Assembly (NCBI GenBank): GCA_050943315.1
Contig: JBMNOY010000023.1
Span: 1-30,499 of the forward strand
Length of the DNA stretch: 30,499 nt
Reading direction: 5' to 3'
Origin: JBDKUD01 sp050943315
GTDB lineage: Bacteria > Bacillota > Syntrophomonadia > Syntrophomonadales > Syntrophomonadaceae
In this document: positions 23,475 to 30,499 of the stretch, one piece after another
How positions within the stretch are numbered: the stretch's first letter is position 1
Layout of the letters: each line of letters begins with the position of its first letter
The notes under the pieces: generated by a model
What the model was told of the DNA's origin: nothing
Seen by the model: the letters and a program-made list of their open reading frames with translations, nothing else
The model's database searches: none
Program-made: the position numbers and the translations under genes

Positions 23475-23918
23475 AGCAAAATTTTAACGATTTCCCCTAA
23501 GAAATGCAATTACTGCAAAACCTGTGAGGCAGTTTGCCCGAATTCCGCGGTAAACGTAATAACGTTTGAAGAAGTGGAAATTTCAGTACCTATTATGTGT
23601 ATGCAGTGTGAAGATGCTGCCTGTATGAAGGTTTGTCCGGTTGGGGCTATGGCAAGAGATGAGAACGGAGCGGTTGTATCAGATGCGAATAAATGTATTG
23701 GCTGCAAACTATGCATTAGTGCTTGCCCAATGGGAAATATTCACTACTCAACAACCAAAAAGAGAATTATGAAGTGCAACCTGTGTGATGGCAATGCCCA
23801 ATGTGCCAAATATTGTCCTACAAGAGCAATAGAGTATCTAGATGGCACAGTTGCTAATGTTAACAAGAAACGGGCATTAGCATCTAAATTCAAAGAATTA
23901 TTTGAAGAGGCAAATTAA
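23472..23918 (+). CDS. Ferredoxin-like protein with four [4Fe-4S] clusters (HycB/AOR-subunit type)
   Basis: Electron-transfer subunit of 148 residues with sixteen cluster cysteines in four groups: Cys12/15/18/22, Cys43/46/51/55, Cys75/78/81/85 and Cys102/105/111/115. The order is that of HycB/DmsB-type iron-sulfur subunits and of the small subunits of aldehyde oxidoreductases. No Tat or Sec signal, so cytoplasmic. First gene of block B under the sigma-54 promoter, 90 bases before the aldehyde oxidoreductase gene; it probably accepts electrons from that enzyme. Translation start is discussed with the upstream hairpin. Confidence 0.92.
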   Translation: MSKILTISPKKCNYCKTCEAVCPNSAVNVITFEEVEISVPIMCMQCEDAACMKVCPVGAMARDENGAVVSDANKCIGCKLCISACPMGNIHYSTTKKRIMKCNLCDGNAQCAKYCPTRAIEYLDGTVANVNKKRALASKFKELFEEAN

Positions 23919-24008
23919 TGGGTGGCAGTCTATGGTGGCTGCACTACAGGGTAAACAGGTTTATACAGAAGTTCACGGACAGCTAAGAATAAAAAAGGAG
24001 ATGATCAC

Positions 24009-26738
24009 ATGATTGAAAAGACTTTGTTTATTAATGGGGTTAAAAAATATATCACTGCAGATCCTGAAGAAACCCTTGCAGATGTATTAAGAAAACAACT
24101 CTTACTCACAGGTACCAAGATTGGCTGCGGCGGCAAGGGCGAGTGTGGTGCATGTACGGTTATATGGGATGGTATGCCTGTCAGATCTTGTCTTTACACA
24201 ATGGAAAGAATACCTGATAATGCTCAGATTACTACTATTGAAGGTGTAGGAACAAAAGGAAACCTTCACCCCCTGCAGCTGGCCTGGATGGTACACGGTG
24301 CTGCTCAATGCGGATTCTGTACTCCGGGATTTATCGTTTCTGCCAAAGCCCTGTTAGATAAAAACCCCGATCCTACCAGAGAGGAAGTAAGAGATTGGTT
24401 CCAGGCCAACCGGAACCTGTGCAGATGTACCGGATACAAACCCTTAGTGGATGCCGTTATGGATGCTGCTAAGCTAATGAGAGGCGAAATTACAAAAGAA
24501 GATCTGTGGGTTCAGCTGAAGGATGGCGAAAGTATGATCGGGTCAAAATTAATCCGTCCATCTGCTGAAGCAAAAGTTACCGGAACCTGGGATTTCGGAG
24601 CAGATCTGGGACTAAAATCGCTTCCTGAAAATACTCTGCATATCAAGCTCGTACAAGCTACAGTATCTCATGCTAATATTTTGTCTATAGATACCAAAGA
24701 AGCTGAGAAAATGCCGGGTGTATTCAAAGTTATAACCTACAAAGACGTTCCCGGAACCAATAGAATCAATGGTTTGGCATTCCCGCAGAATAAGGGTGAT
24801 GGTAAAGAAAGACCCATTCTCTGCGATAAGAAAGTATTCCAGTTTGGTGATGCCATTGCTATGGTACTTGCCGATACTCCGTACCAGGCCGAACAGGCAG
24901 CAGCCAAAGTTAAGGTTGAGTTGGAAGAACTGCCGGCTTATATGAGCGCACCTGCCGCCATGGCAGAAGACGCGATTGAGATTCATCCCGGAACCCCCAA
25001 TGTTTATTTTGAAACCAAGACTGTAAAAGGTGAAGAGGTTGAACCTCTATTTGAAAAACTGCCTCATGTCGTTGAGGATGATTTATATGTAGGAAGACAG
25101 CCTCACCTTCCGCTGGAGCCGGATGTAGGATTTGCCTATCTTGATGACAATGAGAATTTAATAATTCATTCCAAGAGTGTCGGTATTCATATACATGCTT
25201 TGATGGTTGCCGAAGGTATTGGAATTCCTTTAGACAAACTATTCCTCGTACAGAATAATTGCGGAGGAACTTTTGGATATAAATTCAGTCCCACCATGGA
25301 AGGTCTTTTGGGTGTTGCCGCACTGGTTACCAAGAGACCGGTATACCTGGGATTCAACATGTATCAGCAGATAACTTATACCGGAAAAAGATCACCATTC
25401 TTTATTCATCTCAAACTGGGAGCTGACGAGAATGGGAAACTGGTTGCCATGCAATCAGACTGGACGGTAGACCATGGGCCATACATGGAATTTGGTGACC
25501 TGCTGACCATGAGAGGCCACCAGTTCATAGGAGGCGGTTACGCTATTCCTAATATCCGCGGTGAAGGTAGAACAGTTTGTACCAACCATGCTTGGGGCTC
25601 AGCCTTCAGAGGTTATGGTGCACCGCAGAGCTTGTTCTCATCAGAAGTAATGATTGATGAACTGGCAGCAGAAATGGGCATGGATCCATTAGAATTAAGA
25701 TATCTAAATGTATATAGAGAAGGCGATACCACACCAACCGGTTGTGCACCTGATGTAATTGCTTTCCCGGGATTAATTGATAAAATTAGACCTCATTACC
25801 AGGAAGCTAAAAAGCGGGCTGCCGCCAAGAATGCCAAAGGCGGAAATATCAAATATGGTGTCGGTGTATCACTGCTGGAATACGGCTGCGGACTTGATGG
25901 TGCAGATTCTTCAGCTGCATGGGCTGAAATAACACCAGAAGGAGTTACCGTAGGTAATTCATGGGAAGATCATGGCCAGGGTGCTGATATGGGAACACTG
26001 ACCATTGCCCATGAAACATTAAAACCCTTGGGATTAAAACCTGAACAAATAAAACTGGTTATGAATGATATGAGATATACACCGGACAGCGGACCAGCCG
26101 GCGGAAGCCGTTCCAATGTTATGACTGGTAATGCTACCACAGTAGCCTGCAGGAACCTCCTGGATGCGCTGAGAAAACCGGATGGTACTTTCAGAACCTA
26201 TGATGAAATGGTAGCTGAAGGCCTGCCCACCAAATATGAAGGAAAATGGACAGCACCATGTACCGCTTGTGATGTTGAAACAGGTCAAGGAAATCCGTTC
26301 CCGGTTTACATGTATGGTGTACTCTGCGCAGAAGTTGCCGTTGATACTACCACCGGCGAAACCAAGGTTGAAAGACTAACTCTGGCATCTGACTGTGGAA
26401 CCATAATCAATAAACTGGTTCTGGAAGGTCAGCTTTATGGTGGTCTGGCCCAAGGAATAGGATTGGCACTAAGTGAAGACTTTGAAGATTTAGAGAAGCA
26501 TACCACCCTTATAGGCTGTGGATTCCCAGAGATCAAAGATATTCCTGACGATATAGTGCTCATTCACCAGGAGACACCCAGACCGCTTACCTATTATGGT
26601 CAGGCAGGTGCCGGTGAAATGCCTCTGTCAGCTCCGCATGCAGCAATTGTCAATGCTATATACGATGCTACCGGAGTACGTATAACCAAGCTGCCGGCAT
26701 ATCCGGAAAAGGTCTTGGAAGGCCTGAAAAAACTCTAA
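24009..26738 (+). CDS. mop: Molybdenum aldehyde oxidoreductase, Mop type (xanthine oxidase family, no FAD domain)
   Basis: Oxidises aldehydes to carboxylic acids with water as oxygen donor, using molybdopterin cytosine dinucleotide and two [2Fe-2S] clusters. The 909 residues compare with 907 for Desulfovibrio gigas Mop. The plant-ferredoxin-type cluster is Cys40, Cys46, Cys49, Cys61; the second cluster is Cys101, Cys104, Cys138, Cys140 (CGFCTPG, CRCTG). There is no FAD domain between the Fe-S part and the molybdenum part (from about 170). NNCGGTFGYKFSPTMEG and SAFRGYGAPQSLFSSE are cofactor-binding segments, and GQAGAGEMPLSAPHAA holds the catalytic glutamate at 870. One extra residue sits between the first two cysteines (C-x5-C, where D. 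gigas has C-x4-C). AAGGAGATGATCAC precedes the ATG. Cytoplasmic, no signal peptide. Likely matured by the XdhC and MocA-like proteins of block A. Confidence 0.95.
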   Translation: MIEKTLFINGVKKYITADPEETLADVLRKQLLLTGTKIGCGGKGECGACTVIWDGMPVRSCLYTMERIPDNAQITTIEGVGTKGNLHPLQLAWMVHGAAQCGFCTPGFIVSAKALLDKNPDPTREEVRDWFQANRNLCRCTGYKPLVDAVMDAAKLMRGEITKEDLWVQLKDGESMIGSKLIRPSAEAKVTGTWDFGADLGLKSLPENTLHIKLVQATVSHANILSIDTKEAEKMPGVFKVITYKDVPGTNRINGLAFPQNKGDGKERPILCDKKVFQFGDAIAMVLADTPYQAEQAAAKVKVELEELPAYMSAPAAMAEDAIEIHPGTPNVYFETKTVKGEEVEPLFEKLPHVVEDDLYVGRQPHLPLEPDVGFAYLDDNENLIIHSKSVGIHIHALMVAEGIGIPLDKLFLVQNNCGGTFGYKFSPTMEGLLGVAALVTKRPVYLGFNMYQQITYTGKRSPFFIHLKLGADENGKLVAMQSDWTVDHGPYMEFGDLLTMRGHQFIGGGYAIPNIRGEGRTVCTNHAWGSAFRGYGAPQSLFSSEVMIDELAAEMGMDPLELRYLNVYREGDTTPTGCAPDVIAFPGLIDKIRPHYQEAKKRAAAKNAKGGNIKYGVGVSLLEYGCGLDGADSSAAWAEITPEGVTVGNSWEDHGQGADMGTLTIAHETLKPLGLKPEQIKLVMNDMRYTPDSGPAGGSRSNVMTGNATTVACRNLLDALRKPDGTFRTYDEMVAEGLPTKYEGKWTAPCTACDVETGQGNPFPVYMYGVLCAEVAVDTTTGETKVERLTLASDCGTIINKLVLEGQLYGGLAQGIGLALSEDFEDLEKHTTLIGCGFPEIKDIPDDIVLIHQETPRPLTYYGQAGAGEMPLSAPHAAIVNAIYDATGVRITKLPAYPEKVLEGLKKL

Positions 26739-26767
26739 GGTTAGGGATGTAAACAAAACTTGTTTAT

Positions 26768-26804
26768 AAATATGGAATTGGAGTTTTACTCCAATTCCAT
26801 ATTT
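26768..26804 (+). terminator. Long perfect hairpin between the aldehyde oxidoreductase and the large redox gene
   Basis: AAATATGGAATTGGAG (26768-26783) and CTCCAATTCCATATTT (26789-26804) pair at all 16 positions around TTTTA; the stem ends in a short T-run before AAAAAG. It may terminate part of the transcript after the oxidoreductase gene (attenuation) or protect its 3' end; the T-run is weaker than in a classical terminator. A smaller stem, TAAACAA/TTGTTTA, lies just before it (26750-26766). Confidence 0.6.
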
Positions 26805-26879
26805 TAAAAAGAAGGAAAATACGGCTTCAGACACCTTGTACTCCTGGATTATAATCATCGCCTAATGGAGGTATAGTCA

Positions 26880-29255
26880 ATGGACAAAGAAAAGCTGCTG
26901 CAAACAGGTGATAGATGTATTTATGATGAACCTGCAGCATGTACCGCATGGTGCCCTATTCACGTGGATGTGACGGCATTTATGGCTGAAATGGAGAGAG
27001 GCGATTTTAAAAAAGCCTATAAAATTTTAGAAAAACGCATGCCTTTTACTAGACTGTTGGGCATGATCTGTGATCATCCCTGTGAAAATGTGTGTGTGCG
27101 TGAGGCTGCCGGCGGAGCGATAAGAATTTCGGAACTTGAGCAGGCAGCCATTAAATATGGTTACATCCCTCCCAAAAAAGCGCTGGCGGTTCCCAAGAAG
27201 ACTGGCAAGGCGGCTGTGGTTGGAGGAGGTCTGAGCGGGCTTACGGCTGCCCTCGAACTTGATCGCAAAGGCTTTCAGGTAAGAATTTATGAAAAGTCGA
27301 ATAAGCTAGGTGGCAGCATATGGAATTGCGAAGGTGCAAACCTCAGTAAGAGTGTAATAGACGAAGAACTGCAAATATTTAACAGATCAAATATTGACGT
27401 GGTTCTTAACAGATTTATCGGACCGGCGGAACTAAAAGAAATCATTAGTGAGCATGATGCAGTCTTTCTTGCTACGGGAGACTGGAATGAAAATCTGCAA
27501 ATTAATCCCGAGACTTTTCAAGTACAGTTTTCATCACTATTTGCGGGGGGCAGAATTGCATACCCAAATGGCTCGGTTATTCTTTCGGTAAGTTCAGGTA
27601 GAAGAGCTGCAGCATCCATGGAAAGATACGTTAAGGGGATTTCCATGACGGTTGCCCGGGAAAGGGAGGGGTCATTTAAAACACCTCTCAATTATGAAGT
27701 GGATAATATTGAGCCGGTAGCACCGGTTATCCGGGCTAGTGACGTATACAGCAAAGATGAGGCCATAGATGAAGCCGGGCGATGCTTAAAATGCCGCTGT
27801 ACCAAATGTATTGATTCATGCAGTCATTTACAGAAGTTTGGTACTCATCCAAAAAATTATATAAGGCAAATTATTCATAACGAAGATACATTTCTGGGTA
27901 CACGGTACGCCAATAAAATGATAAATTCCTGTACCATGTGCGGGTTGTGCGGTGAACAATGCCATGGCGACATAAGGATGAAGGATATAATACAGGAGAC
28001 CAGGGAAAGCATGGTGGAAAATGGCAAAATGCCTCCTTCCGCCCATGATTTTGCGCTTAAAGATATGGAGTTCAGCAACAGCAGTCACTTCTTTATGGTA
28101 AAGTCGCCTCCTCCGATTCCAGAAGAACAAATGGAGGCAAGAAAAAAAGAACTGTTTACCTACCCGCGCCTTTCCTTTTCTAATTATGCTCAGTCTATTT
28201 TTAAAGGGGATGCGCCCGGTACTGAAAAAGTGGACTTTATGTTTTATCCCGGGTGCCAGCTATCAGCATCCTATCCGGAGTATGTTGAAAAATCCTATAA
28301 ATACCTTCTATCCAGAATAAAAGAAGGTGTGGGGATAATGCTGGGCTGTTGTGGGGCCCCAGCCGACTGGGCAGGGCGCCAGGATTTAATGGCAAGGAGT
28401 CTAAAACGATTAAGAGACGCATGGGTTGAAAAAGGCAAACCTACCTTTATTCTGGCGTGCTCAAGCTGCTGTGCCATTTTTGAAAAATACCTTCCGGACA
28501 TACCGTTTATGTCTTTATGGGAAATAATCGACAGTTATGGATTGCCGGAAACGGCCCCAAATGGTAAGAACCGTATTTTAAATGTCCATGATGCTTGCTC
28601 TACCAGGCATAATAAAACAATCCAATCCAGCCTGAGAAGTATTGCGGTTAAGCTTGGTTATGAAATACAGGAACTAAAATATACCCAGGAAAAAACTAAG
28701 TGCTGCGGATATGGCGGACTGGTGTATTTTGCCAACCGTGAACAAAGCAAAGATTTTGTGCAGAGCCGCATAAATGAAAGCAACGCCGACCTCCTGGTTT
28801 ACTGTGCTATGTGCAAAGATTTGTTTGTGGAGAACGGCAAGCGAACCTATCATATTCTGGACCTGATTTTCGGGGAGAATTTGGACCAAGTAGCACTTAG
28901 AAAAATGCCCAACCTTTCACAAAGACATGTCAACCGGGCGCAGCTTAAGAAGAAATTGCTAAGAGAATTGTGGAATGAAGATCCGGGGAGCGAATTTACT
29001 CAGATGAAGAACTTAATCATTCCTGACGAAGTATGGCGCATTATGGACGAACGCTATATACTTCGTGAAAACATTGAAGAAGTCATAAAACATGCCCAGG
29101 AATCCGGGGAACGGTTTTTTAATCCGGAAGATTCTAGTTTTTTAGCCAACCTACGAATTGCCGATGTTACCTATTGGGTTCGTTATCTTGAAAAGGACGG
29201 GGCAATTCAGGTAGTTTCAGTTTACAGTCACAGAATGGAAGTTAAGAAGGAATAG
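26880..29255 (+). CDS. Multidomain FAD/Fe-S/CCG-domain oxidoreductase with C-terminal DUF4258-like domain (DVU_1558-like)
   Basis: Large electron-transfer protein of 791 residues. Residues 1-100 form a GltD-like dicluster-binding domain (Cys13, Cys21, Cys25, Cys64, Cys68, Cys72). About 108-260 is an FAD-binding domain (VVGGGLSGLTAALEL, then KLGGSIWNC, VFLATGDW, FAGGR). About 300-365 is a ferredoxin-like pair (Cys302/305/307/310/314; Cys351/354/357/361). About 450-670 holds two HdrD/GlpC-type CCG repeats (PGCQLS...LGCCGAP, HDACSTRHN...KCCGYGG). About 716-791 is the DUF4258-like domain also found alone at 16607. Between ATGDW and FAGGR only about 20 residues remain where GltD relatives have a complete NAD(P)H-binding domain, so direct NAD(P)H use is doubtful. 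GGAGG is 8 bases before the ATG. It probably links the aldehyde oxidoreductase and ferredoxin to a further acceptor, perhaps by a heterodisulfide-reductase-like reaction. Confidence 0.85.
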   Translation: MDKEKLLQTGDRCIYDEPAACTAWCPIHVDVTAFMAEMERGDFKKAYKILEKRMPFTRLLGMICDHPCENVCVREAAGGAIRISELEQAAIKYGYIPPKKALAVPKKTGKAAVVGGGLSGLTAALELDRKGFQVRIYEKSNKLGGSIWNCEGANLSKSVIDEELQIFNRSNIDVVLNRFIGPAELKEIISEHDAVFLATGDWNENLQINPETFQVQFSSLFAGGRIAYPNGSVILSVSSGRRAAASMERYVKGISMTVAREREGSFKTPLNYEVDNIEPVAPVIRASDVYSKDEAIDEAGRCLKCRCTKCIDSCSHLQKFGTHPKNYIRQIIHNEDTFLGTRYANKMINSCTMCGLCGEQCHGDIRMKDIIQETRESMVENGKMPPSAHDFALKDMEFSNSSHFFMVKSPPPIPEEQMEARKKELFTYPRLSFSNYAQSIFKGDAPGTEKVDFMFYPGCQLSASYPEYVEKSYKYLLSRIKEGVGIMLGCCGAPADWAGRQDLMARSLKRLRDAWVEKGKPTFILACSSCCAIFEKYLPDIPFMSLWEIIDSYGLPETAPNGKNRILNVHDACSTRHNKTIQSSLRSIAVKLGYEIQELKYTQEKTKCCGYGGLVYFANREQSKDFVQSRINESNADLLVYCAMCKDLFVENGKRTYHILDLIFGENLDQVALRKMPNLSQRHVNRAQLKKKLLRELWNEDPGSEFTQMKNLIIPDEVWRIMDERYILRENIEEVIKHAQESGERFFNPEDSSFLANLRIADVTYWVRYLEKDGAIQVVSVYSHRMEVKKE

Positions 29256-29258
29256 AAA

Positions 29259-29465
29259 ATGAAAGCAGTAACAGAACAGAAATTACCTTGGATTTGTGAT
29301 AAATGTAAAAAGGAATTGGTTCTTGGCAAGGTCAAAGCGTGCTACCTGGGGGGTAACTTTGAAGTGGAGCTTATGAAGTGCCCAGAATGTAATGCTGCGT
29401 ATATTGGAGAGGATCTGGCCTTGGGTAAAATGCTGGAAGTGGAAAAAGGTCTGGAGGACAAATAA
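29259..29465 (+). CDS. Small CxxC redox/zinc-ribbon protein, copy 2 (DVU_1557-like)
   Basis: Paralogue of the protein at 16883-17089: Cys13-x2-Cys16 in PWICDKC, Cys28, and Cys41-x2-Cys44 in MKCPEC, with an identical last 20 residues. As in copy 1, it directly follows a DUF4258-like domain (3-base gap after the large oxidoreductase). The repeated pairing across two operons argues that the two domains interact. Nucleotide sequences of the two copies differ throughout, so the duplication is old. No DNA-binding domain is present, so an antitoxin/regulator role is unlikely. Confidence 0.75.
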   Translation: MKAVTEQKLPWICDKCKKELVLGKVKACYLGGNFEVELMKCPECNAAYIGEDLALGKMLEVEKGLEDK

Positions 29466-30200
29466 TTGGAAACACGTAATGTGTATGAAAGCAGTTGTAT
29501 GCAAGATATAATGGGGGATACTCTTAGACCGGGCGGATTTAGTTTGACCGATATAGCTATCGAGCATTGTAACCTTTCCCCCCAAGCTACTGTTCTTGAT
29601 CTGGGCTGCGGACGAGGGGCTACGGTGAACTACCTTTATAAAAAGTACCACATTTCCGCTGTGGGAATTGATCCTTCAGAAAAAATGATTGAGGCCGCGA
29701 AAAGCAACTACGGATATGCTGATTTTTTCCTGGGAAGAGGAGAAGAGCTGCCTTTCCAGGACGAAAGTTTTGATTGCGTCTTGGCTGAATGTACCTTATC
29801 GCTAATGGATAGTTTGGACACCGTTATAAAGCTGGTCTACAGTGTGTTAAAGGAGAATGGGTGGTTTGTTATTACCGATGTCTATGCCAAAAATCCTGAG
29901 GCGGTTAGCAAACTTAGCAATTATTCAGGCAGAAGTTGCATGAGAGGAATGCATGACTTAGGTCAGCTGAGAAACAGGTTGGAACAGGCCGGCTTTTTCA
30001 TAGATCGTTTAGAAGATCACAGTCAATATTTAAAGGAATTGCTAGTTAAAATAGTTTTTTCATATGGTTCCATGTGCGCATTTTGGAATGCAGCGAACCA
30101 AGAGTGCAGTGGCACAGATGAATACTATAAAACCATAAAGCAGTGTAAACCGGGCTATTTTCTGATGATTGTGAGGAAGACTGGTAAGGTTTATAGGTGA
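29466..30200 (+). CDS. SAM-dependent methyltransferase (class I; DVU_1556/TrsM-like)
   Basis: Methyltransferase of 244 residues with the UbiE/COQ5-like fold: SAM motif I VLDLGCGRGATV at about 43-54, GIDPSEKMIEAA (motif II), GRGEELPFQDESFDCVLAECTLS (motifs III/IV) and KENGWFVITDVYA. Substrate unknown. The start is TTG 29466, immediately after the previous stop, with GGAGG about 9 bases upstream. From memory the same type of methyltransferase accompanies the TrsS-type radical SAM enzyme in Desulfovibrio, so the two may act on the same compound although they are in different operons here. The C-terminal part (about 165-244) holds Cys residues typical of this subgroup but no recognised domain. 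Confidence 0.85.
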   Translation: METRNVYESSCMQDIMGDTLRPGGFSLTDIAIEHCNLSPQATVLDLGCGRGATVNYLYKKYHISAVGIDPSEKMIEAAKSNYGYADFFLGRGEELPFQDESFDCVLAECTLSLMDSLDTVIKLVYSVLKENGWFVITDVYAKNPEAVSKLSNYSGRSCMRGMHDLGQLRNRLEQAGFFIDRLEDHSQYLKELLVKIVFSYGSMCAFWNAANQECSGTDEYYKTIKQCKPGYFLMIVRKTGKVYR

Positions 30201-30377
30201 TATGGGATTGTAGTTAATCATGCTTATTAATGATGTTATCGCTGACATTAAATAATGGAGAAAGTGGTGCGGCCTAGACTTGAGAGGTACAGGCTAGTGC
30301 TAAATAGATGGTGATAGAGAAGAAAAAAATCACTGCAAATATTGCAACTATTACTCAAAAGGAGGGTAAGTTTTACA

Positions 30378-30499
30378 ATGGCTATATGTGCTCAAGAACT
30401 TGACCACCAGAAAATATCTGAGATTATTGATTCTTATCCGGGTGAAAAACGATTCATTTTGGCTATGATGCAGGATATCCAAAAACATTACAATTACCT
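30378..30499 (+). CDS. NuoE/HndA-like [2Fe-2S] thioredoxin-fold subunit, 3'-truncated by the window edge
   Basis: Only the first 40 codons are visible. The helical N terminus, SEIIDSYPGEKRFILAMMQDIQKHYNYL, matches the start of NuoE/HndA-type proteins (family pattern L-x2-I-L-x2-I-Q-x3-G-Y-L). The cysteines of the [2Fe-2S] cluster would lie beyond the edge. AAGGAGGG is 10 bases before the ATG. It follows the methyltransferase after a 177-base gap in which I see no convincing promoter. If a NuoF-like flavoprotein follows, block B would have its own NAD(P)H-linked module, compensating for the missing nucleotide domain in the protein at 26880. Confidence 0.7.
   Translation, partial: MAICAQELDHQKISEIIDSYPGEKRFILAMMQDIQKHYNY

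Noticed and set aside
1..30499. CRISPR arrays, insertion sequences, rRNA or tRNA genes
   Set aside because: No regularly spaced repeats, transposase-like frames, terminal inverted repeats with target duplications, or tRNA cloverleaf sequences were recognised by eye.

Overview
The window looks like a chromosomal segment of an anaerobic, low-to-moderate GC Gram-positive bacterium, most likely a Clostridia/Peptococcaceae-type organism (Desulfotomaculum/Pelotomaculum/Syntrophomonas-like; inferred, no marker gene is present). Reasons: strong GGAGG ribosome sites with frequent TTG/GTG starts, a complete-looking anaerobic (cbi-type) cobalamin operon, many iron-sulfur proteins, a molybdenum hydroxylase of the Desulfovibrio Mop type, and RpoN-type promoters.

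Region 1 (1-11968, all + strand) is a tightly packed cobalamin operon, cut at its left end: cbiJ/cobK (partial), cbiB, cobD, cbiP, cobO, cbiC, cbiG, a cbiE-cbiT fusion, cbiA, cobT, cobS and a CobC-like phosphatase. Several genes overlap by 4-16 bases. Together they cover late corrin-ring methylation and reduction, amidation, adenosylation, aminopropanol attachment and lower-ligand assembly. No cobU/cobP is seen here, and the early cbi genes presumably lie upstream of the window.

Region 2 (11996-13374) holds a convergent HIT-family gene, then about 1 kb without a convincing gene. That stretch contains a + strand terminator with no obvious gene in front of it, a perfect 16-bp inverted repeat, and a possible relic of an FAD-dependent oxidoreductase.

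Region 3 (13375-30499, all + strand) is the notable part. A sigma-54 activator (GAF-PAS-AAA+-Fis) is followed by two gene blocks. Each block has a very good -24/-12 sigma-54 promoter, preceded by 17-bp palindromes of the form TGTTCC-N5-GGAACA that look like the activator's enhancer sites. Block A (15516-23164) encodes a molybdopterin-binding MoeA-like protein, a small DUF4258-like protein, a small CxxC protein, a C_GCAxxG_C_C protein, a Cys-rich radical SAM enzyme, an AMP-forming CoA-ligase-like protein, a MobA/MocA-like nucleotidyltransferase fused to an HD domain, a histidine phosphatase and an XdhC protein. Block B (23472 to the right edge) encodes a 4x[4Fe-4S] ferredoxin, a Mop-type molybdenum aldehyde oxidoreductase, a large FAD/Fe-S/CCG-domain protein ending in a DUF4258-like domain, a second CxxC protein, a methyltransferase and the start of a NuoE-like [2Fe-2S] protein.

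From memory, this gene set corresponds to a poorly characterised group around DVU1551-DVU1559 in Desulfovibrio vulgaris. My reading (inference) is a sigma-54-controlled aldehyde-oxidation module. The Mop enzyme, its cofactor-maturation genes and an electron-transfer chain are co-regulated with a radical SAM/methyltransferase/CoA-ligase set whose chemistry is unknown. This is the best candidate for an undescribed system in the window.
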